DNA of 15,667 nt from Dehalococcoidales bacterium (GCA_028718465.1 JAQULX010000019.1:1-15667), one strand, 5' to 3'; counted from the first letter of the stretch, positions 1-7,260 are shown. The notes: generated from the sequence alone by a model not told the origin. Translations and numbers: made by a program.

Positions 1-75
1 AATCTCCTTAACATGGTCAAGTGAACATTCGGACAGGTTCGAACCGTCCAGAGGTACCAGAATTTTACTATACAT
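1..75 (-). CDS. Universal stress protein (UspA family), N-terminal fragment
   Basis: Only the first 25 codons lie in the window; the gene runs off the left edge. The start reads MYSKILVPLDGSNLSECSLD, the first beta strand and following helix of the UspA fold, in which the ILVPLDGS motif precedes the nucleotide-binding pocket. A GAGGAGG SD lies 5 nt upstream of the ATG (73-75), which fixes the start. UspA proteins are small cytoplasmic alpha/beta proteins, often ATP-binding, linked to stress and energy limitation. The gene is divergent from the SPFH gene, with a 283-bp AT-rich spacer between them. Length and the later ATP-binding glycine motif cannot be checked here. Confidence 0.85.
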   Translation of the reverse strand, partial: MYSKILVPLDGSNLSECSLDHVKEI

Positions 76-179
76 CTTCGCCTCCTCTAACAGAGCTTAT
101 ATTACTTTCCTATACTTTATATTATATATTCTACAGTTATGGTTTTTGAGAAAATCCGGTCCGGACGTTTATTTGTACT

Positions 180-214
180 GAAGAACCGGAGATATTTTTT
201 ATTCCGGTTTCTTC
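180..214. repeat. Inverted repeat in the usp/SPFH divergent spacer
   Basis: GAAGAACCGGA at 180-190 and TCCGGTTTCTTC at 203-214 form an inverted repeat with one unpaired T and a 12-nt AT-rich loop. It lies between two divergent genes, so a terminator role is unlikely; an operator or leader hairpin is more plausible. Two smaller inverted repeats lie nearby: CTGTA-AG-TACAG at 246-257 and CCTAAT-8nt-ATTAGG at 264-283. The rest of 76-358 is AT-rich and shows no gene. Confidence 0.4.
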
Positions 215-358
215 TTTCTTCTGAATTGGAAAGCTCTTCTGTAGCCTGTAAGTACAGACAACTCCTAATGCCCTAAAATTAGGTCAGACTTCATAAAAAT
301 CCTGGAGTCATACATAACATCAGACTACAGGTAATAAATATATGGGAAAGGAATCCGC

Positions 359-1300
359 ATGTTATTGCTATTTATCGCAGGGATCATTATTCTGGTTGCC
401 GGTTACATCTGGTGGCTGAACAAGGGCAGCAAGAACAGGTCTGTTAACGGCCTTAGATACAGTCTGTTCCTGATCGGCGGATCGATCTTAATTATCAGCA
501 GCCTTGTTCTCGGCTCCTTCACCACTATCCCCGCAGGTCACAGGGGAGTTGTCACCCGGTTTGGCGCCGTTACCGGCACTATATTGGATGAAGGACTGAA
601 GGTCAAGATACCTTTTCTGGACTCGGTAGTGAAAATGTCAGTTCAGACACAGAAATATGAGGCTGATTCTACTGCCGCATCACTCGATCTTCAGGATGTG
701 AATACAACCATCGCTTTAAATTACCATCTGGACCCTGCCAGCTCGGCCGAGGTATACCGGACATTGGGGCTTGATTACATTAACAAGATCGCCGCTCCCG
801 CTATTCAAGAAACTATCAAACAAGTCACTGCTAAATACAACGCCGAAGACCTGATCTTGAAACGTGATAATGTCAAAGCCTCTATCACTGAAAATCTTTC
901 AAACCGTCTGCTCGCACGAGGTATTATAACCGAAGCCGTATCCATAACCAACTTTCAGTTCAGCAATACCTTCACGGCCGCCATTGAAGCCAAGGTTTCC
1001 GCCGAGCAGGCTGTGCTTGAAGCCAGAAACAAACTGGAAAGAGTCAAGGTTGAAGCTCAGCAGAGGGAAGCTGAAGCTCAAGGCGAAGCGGCGGCACGCA
1101 TTGCCAAAGCGCAAGGTGAAGCCGAATACATACGACTGGTTACGGATGCCCAGGTTTCTGCCAACAATAGTATTAATGAGTCGCTGACTCCTGAGGTGCT
1201 CCAGTACATTTTGCTTGACAGGCTTGGAGAAGATATCAAGGTAATGGTAATCCCCGGCAGTCAGGGGCTTGACCTGGTATTGCCTGAAGTGAATCCCTGA
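359..1300 (+). CDS. SPFH/Band 7 (prohibitin-like) membrane protein
   Basis: A 313-residue membrane-anchored SPFH protein. Two hydrophobic segments (about residues 2-20 and 34-53) are followed by the SPFH/Band 7 domain (about 54-210), which begins with the typical TTIPAGHRGVVTRFG. A long alanine/glutamate-rich coiled coil follows (about 212-262, with EAEAQGEAAARIAKAQGEAE), then a short C-terminal tail that contributes to oligomer assembly in this family. Such proteins form large membrane rings that organise microdomains or control FtsH-type proteases; the prohibitin/HflC-like order fits best. No nfeD or protease gene is adjacent. The ATG has a GGGAAAGGA SD 6 nt upstream. The gene is monocistronic and ends at a strong terminator. 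Family assignment is secure; the specific role is not. Confidence 0.92.
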   Translation: MLLLFIAGIIILVAGYIWWLNKGSKNRSVNGLRYSLFLIGGSILIISSLVLGSFTTIPAGHRGVVTRFGAVTGTILDEGLKVKIPFLDSVVKMSVQTQKYEADSTAASLDLQDVNTTIALNYHLDPASSAEVYRTLGLDYINKIAAPAIQETIKQVTAKYNAEDLILKRDNVKASITENLSNRLLARGIITEAVSITNFQFSNTFTAAIEAKVSAEQAVLEARNKLERVKVEAQQREAEAQGEAAARIAKAQGEAEYIRLVTDAQVSANNSINESLTPEVLQYILLDRLGEDIKVMVIPGSQGLDLVLPEVNP

Positions 1301-1305
1301 GACCA

Positions 1306-1340
1306 AAAAGGGGAATGGATGGAAAACCCATTCCCCTTTT
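1306..1340. terminator. Bidirectional intrinsic terminator between convergent genes
   Basis: A perfect 13-bp stem, AAAAGGGGAATGG (1306-1318) with CCATTCCCCTTTT (1328-1340), and a 9-nt loop. It ends in a T run on both strands and lies 5 nt after the SPFH stop and 4 nt after the end of the convergent LUD-protein gene. It can therefore serve both transcripts. Confidence 0.9.
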
Positions 1341-1344
1341 GTAT

Positions 1345-2535
1345 CTAGCCTTTGTATCCCTTTTTTCTCACTTCAACTGTCATAGCGGGGCCGTCGATCT
1401 GCATCGGACAGCGCACTTTACAGCGTCCGCAGGTAAGACAGGTATAAGCTACTGCCGCCGCTTTCTCGGGATTATCGCTGATCGTTGCCGCCCACACCGC
1501 CCCGTTAGCCGCAAAATATTTATCGCCGAAGTGTCCCGCAGTGAGGGCGAAAACCGGACACTCATAAAGGCAGCCTCCGCATCTTAAGCAGTACATCGCC
1601 TGGCTGAGAATCGGATTTTTAGCAAGCTCTGTTCGGCCGCCATCGAGGAAAATAACGTGCAGTTCTTTGGGGCCGTGAGCGCCGTAAGTAGTCACTTTTT
1701 CAATATCGCCCGTCTTGCTGGGACTGGATATCATGCTGACATAGCCCGGTACAGTATAATTGGCGTATCTCCAGGTCACTTCAGCCACCTTATAAGCATC
1801 GTGTAAAGTCGGAACCAGCTTCTCCATTCCTATTACAGCTATATGAACCGGCGGTAGGCTGGTTGACAGGCGGATGTTACCCTCGTTCTCAATGAGGAAC
1901 ATGGTCCCGGTATCTGCCGCAAACACGTTGGCTCCGCTCATGCCGATATCGGCGGCAATATACTTTTCCCTCAGCAGCCGGCGAGCGGTGGCTACCAGTC
2001 CCCCGATATCATCTGCCGGAAGGTCCTCCCCTGTGATCTCGGAAAACAACCTGGCGACATCCTCTTTGGGAACATGGATCGCCGGGGAAAGAATGTGCAT
2101 CGGACGTGAGCCCAGCTTCTGAATGATAAATTCGCCCAGGTCAGTCTCGTAAACCTCATTTCCTTGATGCTCCAGATGTTCCCGCAGATCGATTTCCTCG
2201 CCGGTCATGCTTTTCCCTTTGACGATTATCTTGCCGGTCCCCACCAGCTTATCTACTATACCTAATGCATCATCAACGGTCCTGGCGATATAAGCTTTCC
2301 CTTTATTATATTCAACGGACTCGCAAGCCTGCTCCGCCAGTTTTTGCATATTGGCGATGGCGTTCTTCTTTATTTCACGGACTTCCTTCGCCATCTCAAT
2401 GGTTTGCGGAAATCTTTTCAAAGCTTCGTTGGTATTCGCTCGATAGCTGGTAATCGCCCGGGAGAGGGCCATCCTGATCCGCTCGTTATGGGCGGCATCC
2501 ATGATTTCTTTTTTATATTCCGAAAAGACAGACAA
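1345..2535 (-). CDS. LUD-domain 2x[4Fe-4S] ferredoxin-type protein (LutB/LldF-like)
   Basis: A 396-residue cytoplasmic iron-sulfur protein. Residues about 65-300 form a LUD domain (seen in lactate-utilisation LutB/LutC). The C-terminus carries two CxxCxxCxxxCP motifs, at C316/C319/C322/C326 and C366/C369/C372/C376, expected to bind two [4Fe-4S] clusters. The upstream gene is its CCG-domain partner. Translation appears to start at TTG (2533-2535): a GGAGGGG SD lies 8 nt upstream and overlaps the last codons of that partner, so the two are translationally coupled. The Bacillus-type LutABC complex oxidises L-lactate. Here LutC and any FAD-linked dehydrogenase are missing, so the electron donor and acceptor are unknown. 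A general electron-transfer module is as likely as lactate oxidation. Confidence 0.88.
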   Translation of the reverse strand: MSVFSEYKKEIMDAAHNERIRMALSRAITSYRANTNEALKRFPQTIEMAKEVREIKKNAIANMQKLAEQACESVEYNKGKAYIARTVDDALGIVDKLVGTGKIIVKGKSMTGEEIDLREHLEHQGNEVYETDLGEFIIQKLGSRPMHILSPAIHVPKEDVARLFSEITGEDLPADDIGGLVATARRLLREKYIAADIGMSGANVFAADTGTMFLIENEGNIRLSTSLPPVHIAVIGMEKLVPTLHDAYKVAEVTWRYANYTVPGYVSMISSPSKTGDIEKVTTYGAHGPKELHVIFLDGGRTELAKNPILSQAMYCLRCGGCLYECPVFALTAGHFGDKYFAANGAVWAATISDNPEKAAAVAYTCLTCGRCKVRCPMQIDGPAMTVEVRKKGYKG

Positions 2536-2540
2536 TTTCC

Positions 2541-3542
2541 TTACCCCTCCATTGACATGGCCACTACCTGGGCCAGGTCCAGAACTTCGATATTTTCTGC
2601 TCTGGCCGCCTTGAGACCGGCCTTTAGCTGCATTATGCAGCCCGGGCAGTTGGTAACAATAAGCTCCGCTCCGGTCTCCAGCATCTCTTTAGCACGGTTT
2701 AAAGCCAGCATCTCACTCATTTCGGGAAAGACGGCCTCGAATCCGCCTCCGCCTCCACAGCAAGTCGACCACTCGCCCCTGGTCCACTGGGTTTCCATCA
2801 GTTCCAGATCCTGAATGGCCCGCAGAATACTGCGCGGCTCTTCAACCAGCCCCATATAGCGCACTAGCTGGCAAGGATCATGATACGTAACCTTGACCGG
2901 TCTGGGAAAACGCAGGCGCAGGGATTTAATATTGGCAGCAACCACTTCAGAAAAGTGCTTTACCTCCAGATTATGTCCGCTGTTAACTTTTCCCGTCAAA
3001 GCACGCAGTGTATAAGTGCAGGACGGCACCAGACCGATAATCCTTTTGACGCCTTTAGACTTCAGCTTTTCCACCACTGTATGAGAATGCTGCGCGAACT
3101 CATCTGCGGCTCCCATATAGTGAAGCAGACCGCCGCAGCACGGTTCTTCCTCTGCCAGATAGCCCGGATTCTCGCCCAGTTTACGCAAGACCTTAATCGC
3201 GTCTTTCAGGGGTTGACCGTCGTCAGTACCGCCGCGGCCGACCATTTTAAGGAACATCCCATCCAGGCCAAGCTTCTTCTGAAAACCGGCTACCCCCATG
3301 GCAATGTCACTGCCCACTACGCTCTTGTCCATTTTACGGATAAGGCCCATGAGGGATTCCAGCTTGCTGTCAAATTGATAACCGCAGCCTGCAAAAAAGA
3401 TAGTCTCTTTTTGTTTTGGCAGATCAAGTCCCTTTGCCCACCTGGCACCATCAGCTTTCGCAGCGCCCAGGATATTACCTTTGGTCTTGATATTATCTGC
3501 CAGATAGCTTAATCCGGGTGGAATAAATCCTTTGTTTTCCAT
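2541..3542 (-). CDS. CCG-domain heterodisulfide reductase B/LutA-like protein
   Basis: A 333-residue protein with two cysteine-rich CCG domains (DUF3400/HdrB type). The first has C53, C135-C136 and C175; the second has C224 (DPC), C261-C262 (TCCGGGGG) and the pair C299/C302 (NCPGC). The first domain ends with a single Cys (PSC), so it lacks the complete CxxC and may not bind a full cluster; the second domain is complete and could hold an HdrB-type noncubane [4Fe-4S] cluster. It is cytoplasmic, with no signal peptide or membrane segment. It is the first gene of a two-gene operon with the LUD protein 5 nt downstream. Such proteins act in heterodisulfide reduction, glycolate or lactate oxidation (GlcF, LutA) and quinone-linked electron transfer; context does not decide which. 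The ATG has AGGA 8 nt upstream. Confidence 0.87.
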   Translation of the reverse strand: MENKGFIPPGLSYLADNIKTKGNILGAAKADGARWAKGLDLPKQKETIFFAGCGYQFDSKLESLMGLIRKMDKSVVGSDIAMGVAGFQKKLGLDGMFLKMVGRGGTDDGQPLKDAIKVLRKLGENPGYLAEEEPCCGGLLHYMGAADEFAQHSHTVVEKLKSKGVKRIIGLVPSCTYTLRALTGKVNSGHNLEVKHFSEVVAANIKSLRLRFPRPVKVTYHDPCQLVRYMGLVEEPRSILRAIQDLELMETQWTRGEWSTCCGGGGGFEAVFPEMSEMLALNRAKEMLETGAELIVTNCPGCIMQLKAGLKAARAENIEVLDLAQVVAMSMEG

Positions 3543-3706
3543 TTGTTGAATCCTAATTCTCCTTATAACTTACCTGGCATAATTATACCTGTATCACGGA
3601 TGAAAATAAAATTCGATTATGCAGGTTTAAGTTTATGGTTTTCAGTTTGGGGATAGGGCGTAATTTTAAGTATTAAGCATCGGGATAAGAGGAAATTGAA
3701 TATTAA
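3543..3706. promoter_or_regulatory. Spacer with likely promoter of the LutA/LutB-like operon
   Basis: The spacer is AT-rich and holds no ORF of note. On the minus strand a TATAAT hexamer (3582-3587), about 40 nt before the ATG, is a good -10; the hexamer 17 bp further upstream is a poor -35. No terminator-like hairpin was seen behind the methyltransferase gene that ends at 3707, so some read-through into the iron-sulfur operon is possible. Confidence 0.4.
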
Positions 3707-4411
3707 TTACTGATAACTCCCTTTCTTCCCATAAATGTAGAGCCAGGCGAGACGCGTCTTTAGATTCCAGGATGAGAATGGGGAGGAAGAGAGAATATCT
3801 TTCAGCTCAGCAGGGGTAAAGCTGGACCGGATTGAGCCCAGAGCCCCGTTAGCGTGCCTGAGTACTTCCGGCATAAAATATCTCTGGAATAACCAGACTG
3901 CAGGATATAAAAAAGTCGGAATATCCCGGCGCAGATCGAACAGCATAAGCTGTCCTCCGGACTTTAAGACCCGGTAGAACTCCTTGAGAGCTTTTTCGGG
4001 TTCCGGCCAGTGGTGAAGTGACCCGGTACTCACGATAAAGTCAACTGAACCGCTGTCAACAGGCAATTCCTGGACATCTCCTTCGCAGAAACTAATTCTT
4101 TCCTGGTAGCCGGAATCGGCCGCATTTTGAGTGGCAATTCGCAGCATTATCTCCGAGGTGTCTATCCCAATAACTTTTAGTTCCGGCCGCGTCCGGATTA
4201 TGTCCACAGCCAGGTGACCCGGGCCACAGGCTGCATCCAGCACCAATCCGATCGGCCGATATTTTAACAGTTCGTTAAGCGCCAGTCTATGTTCTGTTTT
4301 GAGCACAAATGAACGGCTGTACCTGTCGAAAGACTCCGCAACGGGTAGATTGTCCATGTCTTTCTCCTGGCTGATATCGCGCAGGCTCTTTATCCTGAAC
4401 AAGGTTATCAT
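3707..4411 (-). CDS. SAM-dependent class I methyltransferase (UbiE/Methyltransf_11-like)
   Basis: A 234-residue Rossmann-fold methyltransferase. Motif I is VLDAACGPG (residues 58-66), the acidic residue after strand 2 is D84 (IGIDTS), motif II is around GDVQELP (111-117), and FIVSTGSLHHW (125-135) is the strand-4 motif of UbiE-like enzymes. It is the last gene of a three-gene operon and its ATG overlaps the stop of the UbiA gene (ATGA at 4408-4411). No clear SD precedes that ATG. A second in-frame ATG at 4355-4357 (residue 19) has an AGGAGA SD and leaves the whole domain intact, so a 216-residue product is equally possible. Beside a prenyltransferase, C-methylation of a prenylated ring or lipid is plausible, but no substrate can be read from the sequence. 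Confidence 0.85.
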   Translation of the reverse strand: MITLFRIKSLRDISQEKDMDNLPVAESFDRYSRSFVLKTEHRLALNELLKYRPIGLVLDAACGPGHLAVDIIRTRPELKVIGIDTSEIMLRIATQNAADSGYQERISFCEGDVQELPVDSGSVDFIVSTGSLHHWPEPEKALKEFYRVLKSGGQLMLFDLRRDIPTFLYPAVWLFQRYFMPEVLRHANGALGSIRSSFTPAELKDILSSSPFSSWNLKTRLAWLYIYGKKGSYQ

Positions 4412-5316
4412 CCCCAGGCCTGCCCTGCTGTAAGCAGTGCAAAATATAAAACGGCGGTCAGTACTGCCGCATTGGAAGCTTTATTGAAGTGTTTTTTCAT
4501 CATAATAAAGGAAGCCACGAACAGGGGCCAGGCGATAAATGAAATGGCAGTCAGAGGCTTATAAATCCCGATATTAATCAGCAGTATTTGATAGACCAAT
4601 GTAAATATAACCCAGGATGTCAGATACCACTCCAGCGCGATCCCATACTCCCAGACTTTATAAGCCATGCTTTTTACACCCTTTTTCAAATTAGCCTCAG
4701 CGTCCGGCCATTCATCCATCGCCAGACCGGCAAAAGAAATAATCAGACCTACCGGAAGCCCGGCCAGGATCCCCTCCCACCAGACGGGATCAGGACTGGT
4801 AGAATACATTCCGCACAGGGCTGGTAAAGGGCCGATGCCAACCGCCAGTGCTAATTCATGCGTCCAATTAAATTTAGCTTTGGAATACCAGAAAGTCACC
4901 AGCATCCCCAGGAAGCCTACCAGCAGTATCGGCCAGCCGTTCTGCAGTGCCAAATAAATGAGAATTATCAGCCCCAGCACATACCAGACCACAGCGTTTA
5001 TAACTACCGCTTTTAGGCTTACTGCTCCTTTTGCCAGCACACTTTGCCCGCCTGTATAACCTTTTTCCGCACTGCGATCGTCCTTCTCGCCTTTGTCCAG
5101 GCCGGTCCAGGCATAGTCCAGGTAACTGTTGAAGGAATGCCCCCCCGCCATTATCAATAGACTCACGACAACTCCCAGCCATGAATTAAGAGTCATGCCC
5201 CCGGCCAGAAGAGCCCCCAGGATAGCGGCCAGACCGAAAAGAGGAGCGGCAAACCACCTCGGAAGAGTCCAGAGATGCATCTTAAACATATTTACCGGGG
5301 AATCTACGGTAACCAT
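4408..5316 (-). CDS. UbiA-superfamily membrane prenyltransferase
   Basis: A 302-residue integral membrane protein with about eight or nine hydrophobic segments. The first Asp-rich motif is NSYLDYAWTGLDKGEKDD (N63, D67, D74, D79-D80). The second is DEWPDAEANLKKG (D201, D205), the DxxxD pattern that binds Mg-diphosphate in UbiA enzymes. These enzymes transfer a prenyl group from a polyprenyl diphosphate to an aromatic or other acceptor (MenA, UbiA, DGGGP synthase, chlorophyll or tocopherol type). The MenA-like second motif suggests a quinone-type acceptor, but no other men genes are here. The ATG at 5314-5316 has AAGGAG 6 nt upstream, 13 nt after the stop of the kinase-like gene, so it is co-transcribed. 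The downstream methyltransferase overlaps its stop. Confidence 0.88.
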   Translation of the reverse strand: MVTVDSPVNMFKMHLWTLPRWFAAPLFGLAAILGALLAGGMTLNSWLGVVVSLLIMAGGHSFNSYLDYAWTGLDKGEKDDRSAEKGYTGGQSVLAKGAVSLKAVVINAVVWYVLGLIILIYLALQNGWPILLVGFLGMLVTFWYSKAKFNWTHELALAVGIGPLPALCGMYSTSPDPVWWEGILAGLPVGLIISFAGLAMDEWPDAEANLKKGVKSMAYKVWEYGIALEWYLTSWVIFTLVYQILLINIGIYKPLTAISFIAWPLFVASFIMMKKHFNKASNAAVLTAVLYFALLTAGQAWG

Positions 5317-5329
5317 CCTTTTCTCCTTA

Positions 5330-5995
5330 TCAGATATTGCCAGTCAGAATAGCAGTTCCCGATACCACTGCCAGGCTCATTATGGGGACAGCCCAGTTGT
5401 CATCCGCCCATTTGATGACCCCCACATCGCCAAAAGCCCATTCGGTAATCGTGGCAACCAGAGCACCCAGGGCACCGATCCAGAACGGATTAATAAAAGC
5501 CCAGGAAATCGCCAGGCACACTATCAGCATCGCCAGCGAACCCCATAGCCCCTTTACCGGCCTTCCATAAATTTCCCGCCGCACCAACCCCGTGACGCAG
5601 TCACCCCAGGCCATGTACAAAAGACAGGACACGGCTATAAAAGGCTTATCCAGCCAGAGCCAGCCGACGGCAAAAACAGGAACAGCTACCAGGGTAAACC
5701 ATATCTCAGACTTCGAGTGCGTATCCCGGCCGCTGCCGCCCACCCCACGGAACGTACGCGGCCGGCGGATCCTGGCTATCCAGAGCAGCAGGCAAAACAG
5801 GCTGGTTAGTATTAACGGCCACCAGGCTGAGGAAAAAGTGTAAACCGCGATTAAAAAACCCAGCCCTCCGGCACTGTGGCCGATTTTTCGGGAAACATAG
5901 TGAGGTACGCGCAGATCAAACAGGGTATTGGAGATCCACAGGCCCACCATGACCGCACCTGTTATTATGACGGCATAGGGAAGCTCTGCAATCAT
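5330..5995 (-). CDS. Polyprenol/phytol/dolichol kinase-like membrane protein (CTP-transferase family)
   Basis: A multi-pass membrane protein of 221 residues from the ATG at 5993-5995. Conserved elements of the VTE5/dolichol kinase/phosphatidate cytidylyltransferase-related group are visible: RKIGHSAGG near the N-terminus (residues 36-44), a cytoplasmic GD motif (131-132) followed by a basic GRPVKGLWGS segment, and DNWAVP near the end (199-204), matching the DNxxVP motif of phytol kinases. The family phosphorylates prenyl alcohols with CTP. A GTG two codons upstream (6001) is possible, but the AGGA SD is 8 nt from the ATG and only 2 nt from the GTG. It is first in the operon with UbiA and the methyltransferase, so it could recycle or supply a prenyl phosphate for them. 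The substrate is unknown. Confidence 0.75.
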   Translation of the reverse strand: MIAELPYAVIITGAVMVGLWISNTLFDLRVPHYVSRKIGHSAGGLGFLIAVYTFSSAWWPLILTSLFCLLLWIARIRRPRTFRGVGGSGRDTHSKSEIWFTLVAVPVFAVGWLWLDKPFIAVSCLLYMAWGDCVTGLVRREIYGRPVKGLWGSLAMLIVCLAISWAFINPFWIGALGALVATITEWAFGDVGVIKWADDNWAVPIMSLAVVSGTAILTGNI

Positions 5996-6037
5996 ACTCA
6001 CTTTCCTAACTGAGATCTAAAACAGGACATAATTAAG

Positions 6038-6059
6038 ATTATAAACGATTGTTAACAAT
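6038..6059 (-). promoter_or_regulatory. -10 box and 12-bp palindrome upstream of the prenyl operon
   Basis: On the minus strand a TATAAT (6038-6043) lies about 45 nt before the kinase-like gene. Just upstream, where a -35 would overlap, is the perfect palindrome ATTGTTAACAAT (6048-6059). The -35 itself is poor, which fits a promoter controlled by a protein bound at the palindrome. Both parts are seen in the sequence; the regulatory role is inference. Confidence 0.5.
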
Positions 6060-6090
6060 ACTCACGGCAAATACCCGGGATAAATACTTA

Positions 6091-6119
6091 TTGACATGAG
6101 TAATTTTAAGTTATAGAAT
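6091..6119 (+). promoter_or_regulatory. Sigma-70-type promoter of the SnoaL-like gene
   Basis: TTGACA (6091-6096), a 17-bp spacer and TAGAAT (6114-6119) give a near-consensus housekeeping promoter on the plus strand. It is about 40 nt upstream of the GTG start at 6158. It is one of the two clearest promoters in the window. Confidence 0.8.
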
Positions 6120-6157
6120 CTGCCTCAAAAGTAAAATATTCCGATAAGGAGGCTCTG

Positions 6158-6604
6158 GTGAATTTAGAAGAACTGGAAAAGCGCATACAGGCCATTGAGG
6201 ACCTCGAAGAGATTAAAAAACTGCACCAGAACTACATCAATCTAATGGACAATATGAAATACAGGGAAGTGCTGGAGCTTTTTACTGATGATGCAACGGC
6301 AGAAGTCCGCCAGTCCGGAGTCAAAAGAGGCCGCAAGGAACTGGAAGAGGTTTATATAGAAGGTCTGGCCAAGAAAAGAGGCACCAATCGCTGGGAAGGC
6401 CATCTGGCGATTGAACCGGATATCACTGTAACCGGAGATACCGCTAAAGGCACATGGATTATATATATGCTTTTCTCTCAGCCTGCGGTGGAATGGGTAC
6501 AGGGATTAAACGAAGCTGAATACAGCAAAGTTAACGGTAAATGGAAGATCAGCAAAATGAAATTCACCCGCACACTGGCATCCAAACCCGAAATGTATCC
6601 TTAG
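6158..6604 (+). CDS. SnoaL-like/NTF2-fold protein
   Basis: A 148-residue soluble protein with the SnoaL-like pattern: two N-terminal helices (EELEKRIQAIEDLEEIKKLHQNYINLMDN), then LFTDDAT (residues 41-47), and a beta sheet with WEGHLAIEPDITVTGDTAKGTW, where H82 and D45 line the expected pocket. This is typical of the bile-acid dehydratase/ring-hydroxylating dioxygenase-beta-like group (SnoaL_4), which includes dehydratases, isomerases and binding proteins. The start is GTG with a full TAAGGAGG SD 5 nt upstream. It is monocistronic, divergent from the prenyl operon and convergent with the TRAP-cupin operon. It might act on the transported acid or the prenylated product, but nothing in the sequence decides this. 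Confidence 0.85.
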   Translation: MNLEELEKRIQAIEDLEEIKKLHQNYINLMDNMKYREVLELFTDDATAEVRQSGVKRGRKELEEVYIEGLAKKRGTNRWEGHLAIEPDITVTGDTAKGTWIIYMLFSQPAVEWVQGLNEAEYSKVNGKWKISKMKFTRTLASKPEMYP

Positions 6605-6613
6605 TGGGCTCCA

Positions 6614-6642
6614 GGAAGAGCTGCGCCAAACGCAGCTCTTCC
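6614..6642. terminator. Hairpin between convergent SnoaL-like and cupin transcripts
   Basis: A perfect 12-bp stem, GGAAGAGCTGCG (6614-6625) with CGCAGCTCTTCC (6631-6642), and a 5-nt CCAAA loop, 10 nt after the SnoaL-like stop. There is no U tract on either side, so it may stall polymerase or protect 3' ends rather than act as a classical intrinsic terminator. Confidence 0.7.
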
Positions 6643-6652
6643 AGATAAAGCT

Positions 6653-6751
6653 CTATCTATTTGCTGGCTGGTATTCCTCGACAAATTCCAGAACGTATAC
6701 TGCATTCATCTTTAATATCATCGCTTCATTGGACTCTCCGGGCTTGATCAG
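6653..6751 (-). other. Coding-like tail in the -1 frame after the cupin gene
   Basis: From 6751 to the TAG at 6653-6655 the minus strand reads LIKPGESNEAMILKMNAVYV and twelve further residues ending in QPANR. The tail is in the -1 frame relative to the cupin gene. It has normal protein composition and ends 10 nt before the convergent hairpin. That frame is open far back into the cupin gene but has no ATG, GTG or TTG there. Internal ATGs in the tail (first at residue 11, after a distant GGAGAG) would give only a peptide of about 22 residues. It is either the true C-terminus of the cupin after a frameshift, a small separate peptide, or a coincidence. Confidence 0.35.
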
Positions 6752-7260
6752 GTAGCAGTTGCGCTTCTTTTCAGGTCTGCGATTTCCTGTGGCGTATATC
6801 TCTCTCGTTTCTGCGGGTGTCCATTCATTTCGCCCTGAGACCGGGTATATCTGGGGGCAAAGCAGATATGCATAAAAGTAATCGGCTTTTCGACTTTTCT
6901 GAAATGAATCGGGCAGTGCAGCATACCCTTTGGGACATATATTATGGACGTGCTGTTAATAGTATACTTCTCCTCTTCCTCGCCGAGTGTGACTTCTATT
7001 TCGGCGCCGAAATCAAAAATATTTTCCGGATTCCCCCCGATGAAGCATAGCAATTGATCGTAGTCATGGGCATGTATGGGTGCCGGCATCACAAAAGGTT
7101 CTTTGATGCACATAGACGTAAGCTCGGATGGAAATCCGGGGAATATCGATCCGCCGCACTCCTGATCGTTATGTTTTTCCCCGCATATATGTAAAACCGG
7201 CCCAAATCTTCCCTTCACAATAGGCTCTTTAATTATGTATTTACTAAATTTATTAACCAT
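6748..7260 (-). CDS. Cupin-domain protein of the TRAP operon
   Basis: A 170-residue single-cupin protein. Motif 1 is PAPIHAHDYDQLLCFIGG, with metal-ligand candidates H63, H65 and D68/Q69. Motif 2 is IYVPKGMLHCPIHF, with H115. The barrel continues to FMHICFAPRY. The ATG at 7258-7260 was chosen because AGGAGG lies 8 nt upstream; a longer reading from TTG at 7362 has no SD and adds residues unlike a cupin. It is the last gene of the dctPQM operon, 112 nt after dctM, with a stem-loop between them. Cupins next to TRAP transporters are often enzymes acting on the imported acid or sugar, but the reaction cannot be told. The C-terminus after about residue 136 is doubtful because the -1 frame also looks coding to 6653. 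Confidence 0.75.
   Translation of the reverse strand: MVNKFSKYIIKEPIVKGRFGPVLHICGEKHNDQECGGSIFPGFPSELTSMCIKEPFVMPAPIHAHDYDQLLCFIGGNPENIFDFGAEIEVTLGEEEEKYTINSTSIIYVPKGMLHCPIHFRKVEKPITFMHICFAPRYTRSQGEMNGHPQKRERYTPQEIADLKRSATAT

Noticed and set aside
1315..1587. Plus-strand ORF opposite the LUD-protein iron-sulfur domain
   Set aside because: It is antisense to conserved CxxCxxCxxxCP motifs, begins inside a terminator hairpin and has no SD.
6745..6775. Programmed -1 ribosomal frameshift at the A run near the cupin stop
   Set aside because: No X-XXY-YYZ slippery heptamer in the cupin frame and no downstream stimulatory structure at the proper distance; an indel or coincidence is simpler.
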